From Chryseobacterium sp. JJR-5R (GTDB lineage: Bacteria; Bacteroidota; Bacteroidia; Flavobacteriales; Weeksellaceae): DNA of 64,000 bases. The translations under genes were made by a program, and so were the position numbers. This document shows, in pieces, positions 1 to 6,757 of the stretch. Position 1 is the first letter of the stretch; every line of letters begins with the position of its first letter. The notes under the pieces are model-generated. The model ran no database searches. It was not told where the DNA came from and was given only the letters and a program-made list of their open reading frames with translations. The DNA lies in contig NZ_CP139137.1 of assembly GCF_034047335.1 (NCBI RefSeq), positions 248,001 through 312,000 on the forward strand, written 5' to 3'.

Positions 1-499
1 CATCTGTCATTTCAGATACTTTTTTGCTGATGAACAGGCTTACGGTAGCATCATCCAGTTTATTCAGGATGTCCAGGACAATATCAGAAAGATTCCTGAT
101 CAGGACTGTCTGGTTTTTTTCCTTTCCGAGCCATTCCCCTACAAAATTTGAAATTTTCAGCTTCTGGATGTACGGGCGGATGTTCCGGGGCGAAAGGAAA
201 TTGCTTACTACGAAACCGCCCAGGTTGTCGCCCAGCTGCTGTTTGCTGTTTTCGATGAGGTTCGTATGCGGAATCGGCAGGCCGAGCGGATGCCGGAACA
301 GGGCGGTTACTGCAAACCAGTCTGCCAGGGCACCTACCATGGCCGCTTCGGAAAAAGCACGGACATACCCGATCCAGTGCGAGCCATTATCCTTCTGCAG
401 GATGGTAGTAATAATAAATACAGCGGCCATCAGCAGGAATAATCCCGTTGCAAATGCCTTATATTTCCTTAACTGTTTTCTTTTGGCTTCATCATTCAT
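1..499 (-). CDS. DUF445 family membrane protein (3' part cut off by window edge)
   Basis: About 166 N-terminal residues are present; the C-terminus lies beyond position 1. The start is the ATG at 499, the only in-frame ATG before an upstream stop. One hydrophobic helix is visible at about residues 16-35. It is followed by the stretch GALADWFAVTALFRHPLG and then PIPHTNLI, the hallmark of the DUF445 (YjiN-like) family. Family members are inner-membrane proteins of unknown role with a long cytoplasmic or periplasmic repeat region. It is transcribed away from msrB with about 230 bp between them. Family call is confident; function is unknown. Confidence 0.85.
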   Translation of the reverse strand, partial: MNDEAKRKQLRKYKAFATGLFLLMAAVFIITTILQKDNGSHWIGYVRAFSEAAMVGALADWFAVTALFRHPLGLPIPHTNLIENSKQQLGDNLGGFVVSNFLSPRNIRPYIQKLKISNFVGEWLGKEKNQTVLIRNLSDIVLDILNKLDDATVSLFISKKVSEMTD

Positions 500-731
500 A
501 TCATTGGTAACCGCAATGGGTAAGGTTTATTTTATACAATTGTCTGTTATCATCGTTTGTTCATCAGGCTTAGATTCCGGTCGTATATCTGCAAGATTCT
601 GAAAATCAAATAAAATGTTGTTCCTGTCATACTACAGGTTCAAACAGATTATTTAAAAATAAATAAAATTAGAGACTTAAGAGCTATTATGGTTTGATTT
701 TAGCTGATAAAAAATTCATTAAGCAAAATTC

Positions 732-1175
732 ATGGAAAACGAAGCAAAAAATAATCCATACTATTCCCGGACAGATCATGCAAAACTGGATATTTCCAAC
801 GATGAATGGAGAAAAATATTAGCTCCCGAATTATATGCTATCTCAAGAGAGGCTGCAACCGAACGACCGTTTACCGGGAAATACAATGAGTTTGATGAAT
901 TGGGGGAATACTACTGTGCCGTTTGCGGAAACCATCTGTTCCGGTCAGATTCAAAATTCTCAAGCAGCTGCGGCTGGCCGAGTTTTTTTGAAGCGGATAA
1001 GGAAGGGGTGTATTATAAAAGGGATACGGCATACGGAATGGAACGGACCGAAGTACTGTGTAAAAGATGCGATTCCCATTTGGGACATGTTTTTAATGAC
1101 GGCCCGAGACCTACGGGAATGCGATACTGTATGAATTCCGTCAGCCTGGAATTTGTTGCTGATGTACATGAATAA
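732..1175 (+). CDS. msrB: Peptide-methionine (R)-S-oxide reductase MsrB
   Basis: 147 residues, normal for a single-domain MsrB. It reduces methionine-R-sulfoxide in proteins, with thioredoxin as usual reductant. Two CxxC pairs (Cys62/Cys65 in YCAVC and Cys110/Cys113 in CKRC) form the structural zinc site. Cys133 in RYCMNSVSL is the catalytic residue; Cys80 in SSCGWPSF is a candidate resolving cysteine. The HLGHVFNDGP motif is also present. No signal peptide is seen, so it is probably cytoplasmic. It stands alone, with no MsrA partner in this window. Confidence 0.96.
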   Translation: MENEAKNNPYYSRTDHAKLDISNDEWRKILAPELYAISREAATERPFTGKYNEFDELGEYYCAVCGNHLFRSDSKFSSSCGWPSFFEADKEGVYYKRDTAYGMERTEVLCKRCDSHLGHVFNDGPRPTGMRYCMNSVSLEFVADVHE

Positions 1176-1265
1176 ATTGTTTTAATTCACGAAATCAGTA
1201 AGTTAAAGTTTCTTAAATAGCGTTAAAATTTTTAGCGTTATATCGTCATGACCGTTTATGTTTTA

Positions 1266-1273
1266 TACATTTG
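1266..1273 (+). promoter_or_regulatory. Candidate -7 box (TAnnTTTG) for the L,D-transpeptidase gene
   Basis: TACATTTG matches the Bacteroidota -7 consensus, 31 bases before the ATG at 1305. No clear -33 TTTG is seen at the usual spacing, so this rests on the -7 match alone. Confidence 0.5.
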
Positions 1274-1304
1274 CAGACTAAAATGTATTTAACATAATAT
1301 TTTA

Positions 1305-2060
1305 ATGAAAGGAATTTATAGCTTATTAGGTATTGTTTACATGGTAACCACTTCATTTTACCTGTCTCCGAAAACAGGAATTGAAAAAAATGAAGCCGGT
1401 ATGAAAAAGATTGAAAAATTAACCGGCATGAAGTCTGAAAAGGCTGCAGGTACAGGATCTTCATCAGAAGCATTGTATAAATCCATCACGTTTGAAGCAG
1501 GACACGAACTTAACGAAGAAGTTTTCTTTAAAGCCCTGACCGGTTTTGAAAATTTGAAGAAAGCTGGTTTGCTTAATCAGGATGCCCATCTGTTAACGGT
1601 ATGTGATTTTTCCATGTCTTCCAACACGAAGAGACTTTGGGTAATTGACACAGAAGAGAAAAAAGTATTGTTCAATTCACTGGTAGCCCACGGGAAAAAT
1701 ACAGGTGAAGAATTTGCGACAAACTTTTCGAACACCAACAGCTCGCTTCAGAGCAGCTTGGGATTTTATATCACCGATGCTACGTATAACGGAGACAACG
1801 GGTATTCTCTGAAACTGCTGGGAATGGATAAAGGTTTTAATGATGCCGCTTACAAAAGAGCCATCGTGATGCACGGCGCGGATTATGTAAGCGAAGATTT
1901 TGCTGCAGTGCACAAGAGAATCGGGAGAAGCTGGGGATGCCCTGCGGTTCCGAGGGACCTTACACAGCCTATTATTAATACTATAAAAGGAAGAAACTGC
2001 CTTTTTATTTATTATCCTGATCAGAATTACCTTTCCAAGTCAGAATGGTTAAAGGCATAA
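1305..2060 (+). CDS. Murein L,D-transpeptidase catalytic domain family protein
   Basis: 251 residues. The C-terminal half carries His190-Gly followed by SWGCPAVP with Cys212, the nucleophile motif of YkuD-type L,D-transpeptidases (the PF13645-like branch common in Bacteroidota). Such enzymes act on tetrapeptide stems of peptidoglycan, either cross-linking or attaching proteins. The N-terminus is weakly hydrophobic (about residues 4-20) and could be a signal peptide or anchor, placing the domain in the periplasm. It is monocistronic, followed at once by a strong terminator. Substrate role cannot be read from sequence. Confidence 0.88.
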   Translation: MKGIYSLLGIVYMVTTSFYLSPKTGIEKNEAGMKKIEKLTGMKSEKAAGTGSSSEALYKSITFEAGHELNEEVFFKALTGFENLKKAGLLNQDAHLLTVCDFSMSSNTKRLWVIDTEEKKVLFNSLVAHGKNTGEEFATNFSNTNSSLQSSLGFYITDATYNGDNGYSLKLLGMDKGFNDAAYKRAIVMHGADYVSEDFAAVHKRIGRSWGCPAVPRDLTQPIINTIKGRNCLFIYYPDQNYLSKSEWLKA

Positions 2061-2075
2061 CAAAAATGCAATAAG

Positions 2076-2112
2076 AAAAAAAGCAGCCGGTGTATTCAGG
2101 CTGCTTTTTTTG
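2076..2112 (+). terminator. Rho-independent terminator after the L,D-transpeptidase gene
   Basis: The stem AAGCAGCC (2081-2088) pairs with GGCTGCTT (2099-2106), flanked by an A run and a run of seven T. Placed 15 bases after the stop codon. Confidence 0.9.
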
Positions 2113-2246
2113 TTTTCAGATAATGCAGCTTTTCATGTACCTATAAATCTGTTCAATCTAAAATCTGCGGAAATTGAATCAACAGTTAATATTCAAAATA
2201 TACTGTTATAATAATTGATAAAAAGGAAAATACTGACTAAAGGCAT

Positions 2247-2708
2247 ATGTCTTGTTATGGTACCCTAAAAATATATTTTATGAACGGACAATCTAGCCAA
2301 AATACTCCCATTAATACAAAAACAGAAGCAGCGGCCGGCTTTATTCCTGCCATACGGCTAATCAATAATTCTGACGGTTCATGCACTTTCGAGATAGGTA
2401 AACTCCCGACTTTGAAACGTATGAATACAACAGCTTTCTGGCTCAGCAATGCGACGGAAGAATGGGAAAAAGATGTGCATCCTGCCCCGCGAAGGCAATA
2501 TGTGATTACTTTGAAAGGGAGTATCCGTTTTAAAGTGACAGATGGTTCTACATTTATGATCAGTCCGGGAATAATTCTTCTGGCAGAAGATCTTGAAGGA
2601 CAAGGACACAGCTGGGATATGGCCGAAGGCATGGTATGGGAACGGCTTTATATTCCCATAGCAGACGGTGCTGATGATTTTTTTATCCCGGATCCGGATT
2701 GTGACTGA
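2247..2708 (+). CDS. Cupin-like small protein
   Basis: 153 residues from the ATG at 2247; a second in-frame ATG at 2281 (MNGQSSQNT) is an equally plausible start, giving 142 residues. The middle reads HPAPRRQYVITLKGSIRF, then DGSTFMISPG and GQGHSW, the spacing of beta-strand motifs in a single cupin barrel. His residues in HPAP and GHSW could bind a metal. No signal peptide if the second start is used. It lies alone between a terminator and the convergent fabF operon. The fold call is moderate; the ligand is unknown. Confidence 0.6.
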   Translation: MSCYGTLKIYFMNGQSSQNTPINTKTEAAAGFIPAIRLINNSDGSCTFEIGKLPTLKRMNTTAFWLSNATEEWEKDVHPAPRRQYVITLKGSIRFKVTDGSTFMISPGIILLAEDLEGQGHSWDMAEGMVWERLYIPIADGADDFFIPDPDCD

Positions 2709-2801
2709 TGAATTTCTAGAGCATATAATACCGCTTGTAAATTATATTCAAATGACAAAAGCAGCCTTAAAAAAACTGCTTTATCAAAGTATATTTTTAG
2801 T

Positions 2802-4043
2802 TTAATTGAATTTCTTAAAAACCACCGTTGCATTGTGTCCCCCGAAACCGAAGGCATTGCTCAGGGCATAATCTATATTTTTTTCTTTCGCCTCACCGAA
2901 AACAATATGCAGGTCTTTAGGGATATTTTCATCGATCCTGTGAAGATTGATGGTAGGCGGAATAATCCCGTTTTCAATTGCTTTGATCGAAAGAATGGCT
3001 TCGGCTGCTCCTGCTGCTCCCAATAAATGGCCCGTCATGGATTTGGTAGCACTGATATCCAGTTTTTTGCTTCCCTTGAATAATTTGTTGATCCCGTTGA
3101 GTTCTACCAGATCCCCCATGGGCGTAGAAGTTGCGTGCGGGTTAAGATAGTCAATATCTTCAGCATTGACTCCGGCTTCTTTCAAAGCCAGCTGCATGGC
3201 TTTAATGGCTCCGGTACCTTCCGGATGCGGTGCTGTCATGTGATATGCATCTGCCGTCATGGCTGCTCCTGTAAGTTCTGCATAAATCCTTGCTCCTCTT
3301 GCTTTAGCATGTTCATATTCTTCCAGGATTAAAGATCCCGCGCCTTCGCCCATCACAAAACCGTCCCGGTCTGCATCATAAGGCCTGCTTGCTGTGGAAA
3401 AATCATCATTTCTCGTAGACATTGCCTTCATGATTGAAAATCCTCCGACGGAAGCCGGGGTAACTGCCGCCTCAGAACCGCCGCTTACGATTACTTTTGC
3501 TTTCCCCAACCTGATATAATTGAAAGCATCCATTAAAGCCGTGTTCCCTGTAGCACAGGCCGAGATCGTTGTATAATTGATCCCCTGGAGCCCGAATTTC
3601 ATAGAGATCATCCCGGAAGCCATGTTGGCAATAAACTTAGGCACAAAGAACGGGTTAAAACGCGGAGTGCCGTCCCCTTTTGTAAATTCCATTACTTCAC
3701 TCTCAAAAGTCCACATACCGCCCTGCCCGGTTCCCCAGATAACACCCGTATCGAAAGGGTCCATATTTTCCAGTTCAAGCCCGGAGTCCTTAAGCGCTTC
3801 TGCAGTAGAATACATGGCATATTGTGAAAACAGGTCGCTCCGTTTGATTTCATTATGGGTAAGATGGACTTTCGGGTCAAAATTTTTAACTTCACATGCA
3901 AAATGCACTTTAAACTTTTCGGTGTCAAAGTGGGTGATTCTGTTGGCCCCGCTCACTCCATTGATGCTGTTCTGCCAGAATTCTTCAACATTATTTCCCA
4001 AAGGCGTCACTGCACCCAGACCCGTTATAACTACTCTTTTCAT
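2802..4043 (-). CDS. fabF: Beta-ketoacyl-ACP synthase II (FabF-type)
   Basis: 413 residues, full length for KAS II. It condenses malonyl-ACP with acyl-ACP in fatty acid elongation. The catalytic triad is complete: Cys163 in SACATGN, His303 in NPHATSTPMGD and His339 in KSMTGHLLGAAGA, with Lys334. The usual NAHGTST loop reads NPHATST here. It is the last gene of a TetR-thioesterase-fabF run and its ATG directly abuts the thioesterase stop. No acpP lies next to it, and the operon starts with a self-regulating TetR gene, so this may be an accessory, regulated copy rather than the main housekeeping one. Confidence 0.93.
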   Translation of the reverse strand: MKRVVITGLGAVTPLGNNVEEFWQNSINGVSGANRITHFDTEKFKVHFACEVKNFDPKVHLTHNEIKRSDLFSQYAMYSTAEALKDSGLELENMDPFDTGVIWGTGQGGMWTFESEVMEFTKGDGTPRFNPFFVPKFIANMASGMISMKFGLQGINYTTISACATGNTALMDAFNYIRLGKAKVIVSGGSEAAVTPASVGGFSIMKAMSTRNDDFSTASRPYDADRDGFVMGEGAGSLILEEYEHAKARGARIYAELTGAAMTADAYHMTAPHPEGTGAIKAMQLALKEAGVNAEDIDYLNPHATSTPMGDLVELNGINKLFKGSKKLDISATKSMTGHLLGAAGAAEAILSIKAIENGIIPPTINLHRIDENIPKDLHIVFGEAKEKNIDYALSNAFGFGGHNATVVFKKFN

Positions 4044-4469
4044 TTAACTGTTGGTTTTGAATAAATTAGAGGTTCCTCTTGCAATTAATCTTGTTTTGTC
4101 TGCATTCCATATTTCACACTGTGCATTGATGAATTGCTTTCCTCTTTTAATGATTTTCGTTTCGGCTACAATATTATCATTTTCTTTGGCAGCTGAAAAA
4201 TAATCAATACTGTTATTTACAGTAACGATAAAGGTTTTTTCATTAAGTGAAAACATGGTCGCACCAATGACATCGTCTATGATGGCTGCCGTTACACCGC
4301 CGTGAAGGTTTCCCATCGGGTTCAGCCATTCTGTCCGTACCGTATACTGAAATTCTATCCGGCCTTCTTCTGCGGAGATTACAACAGGGTTCAGCCACTT
4401 CATAAAAGGAGAAGGCGATGCGGTAAATTCTTTCCCGATAAAAGACTGTAATGCCTTTAATTTATCCAT
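4044..4469 (-). CDS. PaaI-type hotdog-fold thioesterase
   Basis: 141 residues. The central stretch NPMGNLHGGVTAAIIDDVIG is the HGG/D signature of the PaaI/YbgC-like hotdog thioesterases, which hydrolyse acyl-CoA or acyl-ACP; the following Asp is the likely catalytic acid. It begins 8 bases after the TetR stop and ends at the base before the fabF start, so the three are very likely co-transcribed. The pairing with a ketoacyl synthase suggests acyl-chain editing or a CoA-ester substrate; the actual substrate is not visible. Confidence 0.85.
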   Translation of the reverse strand: MDKLKALQSFIGKEFTASPSPFMKWLNPVVISAEEGRIEFQYTVRTEWLNPMGNLHGGVTAAIIDDVIGATMFSLNEKTFIVTVNNSIDYFSAAKENDNIVAETKIIKRGKQFINAQCEIWNADKTRLIARGTSNLFKTNS

Positions 4470-4477
4470 ATTATTGA

Positions 4478-5083
4478 TTATAAGGGATTTTGTTTTATTT
4501 CTTTAGTGATAAGTCCTGAAATTCTGTCCAGCGCAAGATTCAGGTGGTTTTCATTTCCGGTGGTTTTGGATAGTAAAATTCCGCCTTCAATAAGCATGAG
4601 GAAGAGCGATGCATATTCTTCAGGGTTTATTTCCCCCCTGAATTCATCATTTTCCTGACCTGACCTGATAATGTCCGAAAGGGCTTTTTCCCAGTTTTCA
4701 AAAGAACGCTGTACCTGGCTTTTCAGTGCAGGGAAGGTATCGTCTGATTCTGTTGCAGCATTCATTATCGGACATCCTCCGTGTTTAAAAACAGAAGGCC
4801 AGCTGGTCCTGTAAAATGTAACAAAAGCATACAGCCGGTCTGAAGCGGTAAGAAATTCCTGGGTGAATGCATCTGACAGATTTTTTCTCAGCATTCCGGC
4901 ATTGTATTTATACACTTCAATGGCTACTTCGTCCCTGTTTTCAAAATTGCCGTAAATACTTCCTTTTGTAAGTCCGGTTGCTTTTGTAATATCTGATAAA
5001 GACGTGGAGGTATAACCCTTCCGGTTAAACAAAGCGGCCGTTTTCTCAATGATAAACTGTCTGGTTTTTTCTGCTTTCGACAT
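4478..5083 (-). CDS. TetR/AcrR family transcriptional regulator
   Basis: About 201 residues from the ATG at 5083 (MSKAEKTRQF). A longer reading to 5122 is unlikely because it would run through the promoter and operator. The N-terminal helix-turn-helix reads SLSDITKATGLTKGSIYGNF, typical of the AcrR-like branch. The C-terminal ligand domain includes HGGCPIMNAATES, a CPI/N motif seen in TetR proteins that sense small acids or electrophiles. A perfect 10-bp inverted repeat sits at 5111-5134, so it probably represses its own operon with the thioesterase and fabF. Confidence 0.9.
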   Translation of the reverse strand: MSKAEKTRQFIIEKTAALFNRKGYTSTSLSDITKATGLTKGSIYGNFENRDEVAIEVYKYNAGMLRKNLSDAFTQEFLTASDRLYAFVTFYRTSWPSVFKHGGCPIMNAATESDDTFPALKSQVQRSFENWEKALSDIIRSGQENDEFRGEINPEEYASLFLMLIEGGILLSKTTGNENHLNLALDRISGLITKEIKQNPL

Positions 5084-5100
5084 TATGTATTGATCTGTAG

Positions 5101-5108
5101 CAAATATA
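5101..5108 (-). promoter_or_regulatory. -7 box of the TetR-thioesterase-fabF operon
   Basis: On the minus strand this reads TATATTTG, a full match to TAnnTTTG, 17 bases before the TetR ATG. It lies immediately downstream of the palindromic operator, so a bound repressor would cover the promoter. Confidence 0.65.
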
Positions 5109-5110
5109 CA

Positions 5111-5134
5111 AAAATATACCAATCGGTATATTTT
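5111..5134. promoter_or_regulatory. Palindromic operator for the TetR regulator
   Basis: Perfect 10-base arms AAAATATACC and GGTATATTTT are separated by AATC. The core ATACC-N4-GGTAT is typical of TetR-family operators. Its position next to the -7 box of the tetR gene supports autoregulation. The same sequence elsewhere in the genome would reveal other regulon members. Confidence 0.75.
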
Positions 5135-5265
5135 ATTCTAAAATTAAATCTGAGCTGTTGGACAACCCAGATTTAAGTAGTATTCAGATTTCAGTTTGTC
5201 GGCTTAGAATGATCATACATTCAGATTTTTTCTAATGACAAAATACCTTTCACCTTTATATTTAA

Positions 5266-5685
5266 TTAGTTAGATAAGGTAGCCTCCAAGGTGATTTCAA
5301 AACTAAAAGCTGCGCTTACAGGGCATCCTTCTTCGGCAATCTTAGCATACTTCTGGAATTCCTCTTCTGAAATCCCCGAAACTTTTGCCGTTAATGTCAG
5401 TTCAGATTTTGTAATCTTCCCGATGCTTGGATCCAGTGTGATCACTGATTTTGTTGTTAACTCTTCAGGAGTAAATCCGGCCTGGGAAAGTTCTGCGCTC
5501 AGTTTCATCGTAAAGCATCCGGCGTGGGCTGCTGCCAGCAATTCTTCAGGATTGGTTCCTACACCTTCTTCAAAACGGCTGCCGAAAGAATACTGGGTCT
5601 GGTTCAGGGTAGTGCTTTGTGTTGTCAAATGGCCTTTTCCTTCTTTTACGGTACCGTTCCAAACGGCTGTTGCGTTGCGTTTCAT
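5266..5685 (-). CDS. OsmC family peroxiredoxin-like protein
   Basis: 139 residues, usual for OsmC. The family reduces organic hydroperoxides through two cysteines: here the cysteine in AAHAGCFTM and the one in EEGCPVSAA. The Arg/Glu pair of the active site lies in SFGSRFEEG. Cytoplasmic, no signal peptide. The gene stands alone between the TetR operon and an AraC gene. It is closer to OsmC than to Ohr in the GTNPEELLAAAHAGCF stretch, but the exact subgroup is not certain. Confidence 0.92.
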   Translation of the reverse strand: MKRNATAVWNGTVKEGKGHLTTQSTTLNQTQYSFGSRFEEGVGTNPEELLAAAHAGCFTMKLSAELSQAGFTPEELTTKSVITLDPSIGKITKSELTLTAKVSGISEEEFQKYAKIAEEGCPVSAAFSFEITLEATLSN

Positions 5686-5730
5686 AATGTTTTGTATTTA
5701 ATTATTTAATGTTATGTTGTTTCAATGAGA

Positions 5731-5738
5731 CAAATGTA
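5731..5738 (-). promoter_or_regulatory. Candidate -7 box for the OsmC gene
   Basis: Minus strand TACATTTG fits TAnnTTTG, about 45 bases before the ATG at 5685. A TTTG lies 15 bases further upstream, slightly closer than the usual -33 spacing. Confidence 0.45.
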
Positions 5739-5774
5739 TGGCAGATATTATTCCAAATCATTAGATAAAGAGAA

Positions 5775-6641
5775 CTAAATATTGTACTTTTTTCCTGAAC
5801 TATAATTTTTCCTGAAATTTGTGGGCGTACTTCCAGTTTTTCCTGTGAAAAGGCGGTTAAAATAAGCAGGATCTTCATACCCCAGATTATAGGCAATTTC
5901 TTTTACCGGTTTGTCTGTGTAAAGCAGCAGCCTTTTGGCTTCCAGTAAAATCCTGTTGATGATCATCCGGTTTGGGGATTCCAGGTTTAAATTTTTAAAC
6001 TTATGTGTGAGTGTCTTCGGGACGATGTGAAGCAAGCCTGCATAATCGGCAACATGGTGTTTTTCCCTGAAATGAATTTCCAGATAGCGGCTGAAATCAC
6101 GGAAAATATCCAGTTCATGACCCGGGATTTTCACAGTGTCATTATCCAGATTCTGTTTTTTCCACATCCTGGTAGCATGGATGATTATCTGTTTCAGATA
6201 CGTCCGGATCATTTCCTCTGCGGAAGAATCTTTCCATTCCAGTTCCTGTTTAATACTTTGGAATATGTTTTTAATAACAGTACTTTCCTTTTCGTTAAGT
6301 ACCACAAAAGGAATTTCAAAAACATTGTGGAAAAGCAGTCCGTCACAGGCCACTTCTTTATCATGGATCTGGATACAGTAAAAGTCCCTGTTGTAATATA
6401 AAAGGTTTGATTCTTTAACACCTTTTTCAACCTGAAGATGCTGATTGGTGAGAAAAAATAAAGAAGGCTGTTCTGTTTTGTAATGGCTGAAATCTACGCT
6501 CAGTTCATATCCTTCAGGAACATACAGGATCTTAATCTCGGATTTATATTCATTTTCTTTGAGAGCCTCCGGATTGTTTTCAGAAAAAGTTTCAAACCCT
6601 AATTTTTTGTAGCTGTCTTCAAAAATAAGTTTTTGTGGCAT
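5775..6641 (-). CDS. AraC family transcriptional regulator
   Basis: 288 residues. The C-terminal 100 residues carry two helix-turn-helix units; the second contains KEIAYNLGYEDPAYFNRLF and ends with TGSTPTNFRKNY, the AraC/XylS signature. The N-terminal 180 residues look like a cupin-type sensing domain, as in many Bacteroidota AraC proteins that answer to small molecules. The OsmC gene lies downstream on the same strand, the HMA-receptor upstream behind a terminator. Target genes cannot be told from the sequence. Confidence 0.9.
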   Translation of the reverse strand: MPQKLIFEDSYKKLGFETFSENNPEALKENEYKSEIKILYVPEGYELSVDFSHYKTEQPSLFFLTNQHLQVEKGVKESNLLYYNRDFYCIQIHDKEVACDGLLFHNVFEIPFVVLNEKESTVIKNIFQSIKQELEWKDSSAEEMIRTYLKQIIIHATRMWKKQNLDNDTVKIPGHELDIFRDFSRYLEIHFREKHHVADYAGLLHIVPKTLTHKFKNLNLESPNRMIINRILLEAKRLLLYTDKPVKEIAYNLGYEDPAYFNRLFTGKTGSTPTNFRKNYSSGKKYNI

Positions 6642-6662
6642 ACGTTTACTTTAGCATAAAGG

Positions 6663-6710
6663 TATAAAAAAGCATGATATCTGAATTGAAGTCAGGCTAT
6701 CATGCTTTAT
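6663..6710 (-). terminator. Terminator after the HMA-TonB receptor gene
   Basis: AAAGCATGATA (6669-6679) pairs with TATCATGCTTT (6698-6708). Read on the minus strand the stem is followed by a T run, about 50 bases after the receptor stop. Confidence 0.82.
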
Positions 6711-6757
6711 TTTTATTAAAATTTTAATATAATAATTATTGAAATATTAAATTAAGC

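Noticed and set aside
24..602. 192-residue plus-strand ORF at the window start
   Set aside because: It is the antisense shadow of the DUF445 gene; the minus strand gives a clear family match.
1218..1240. Direct repeat TAGCGTTA (1218-1225 and 1233-1240) upstream of the L,D-transpeptidase promoter
   Set aside because: Two 8-base copies in AT-rich DNA may be chance; no further copies or known regulator match.
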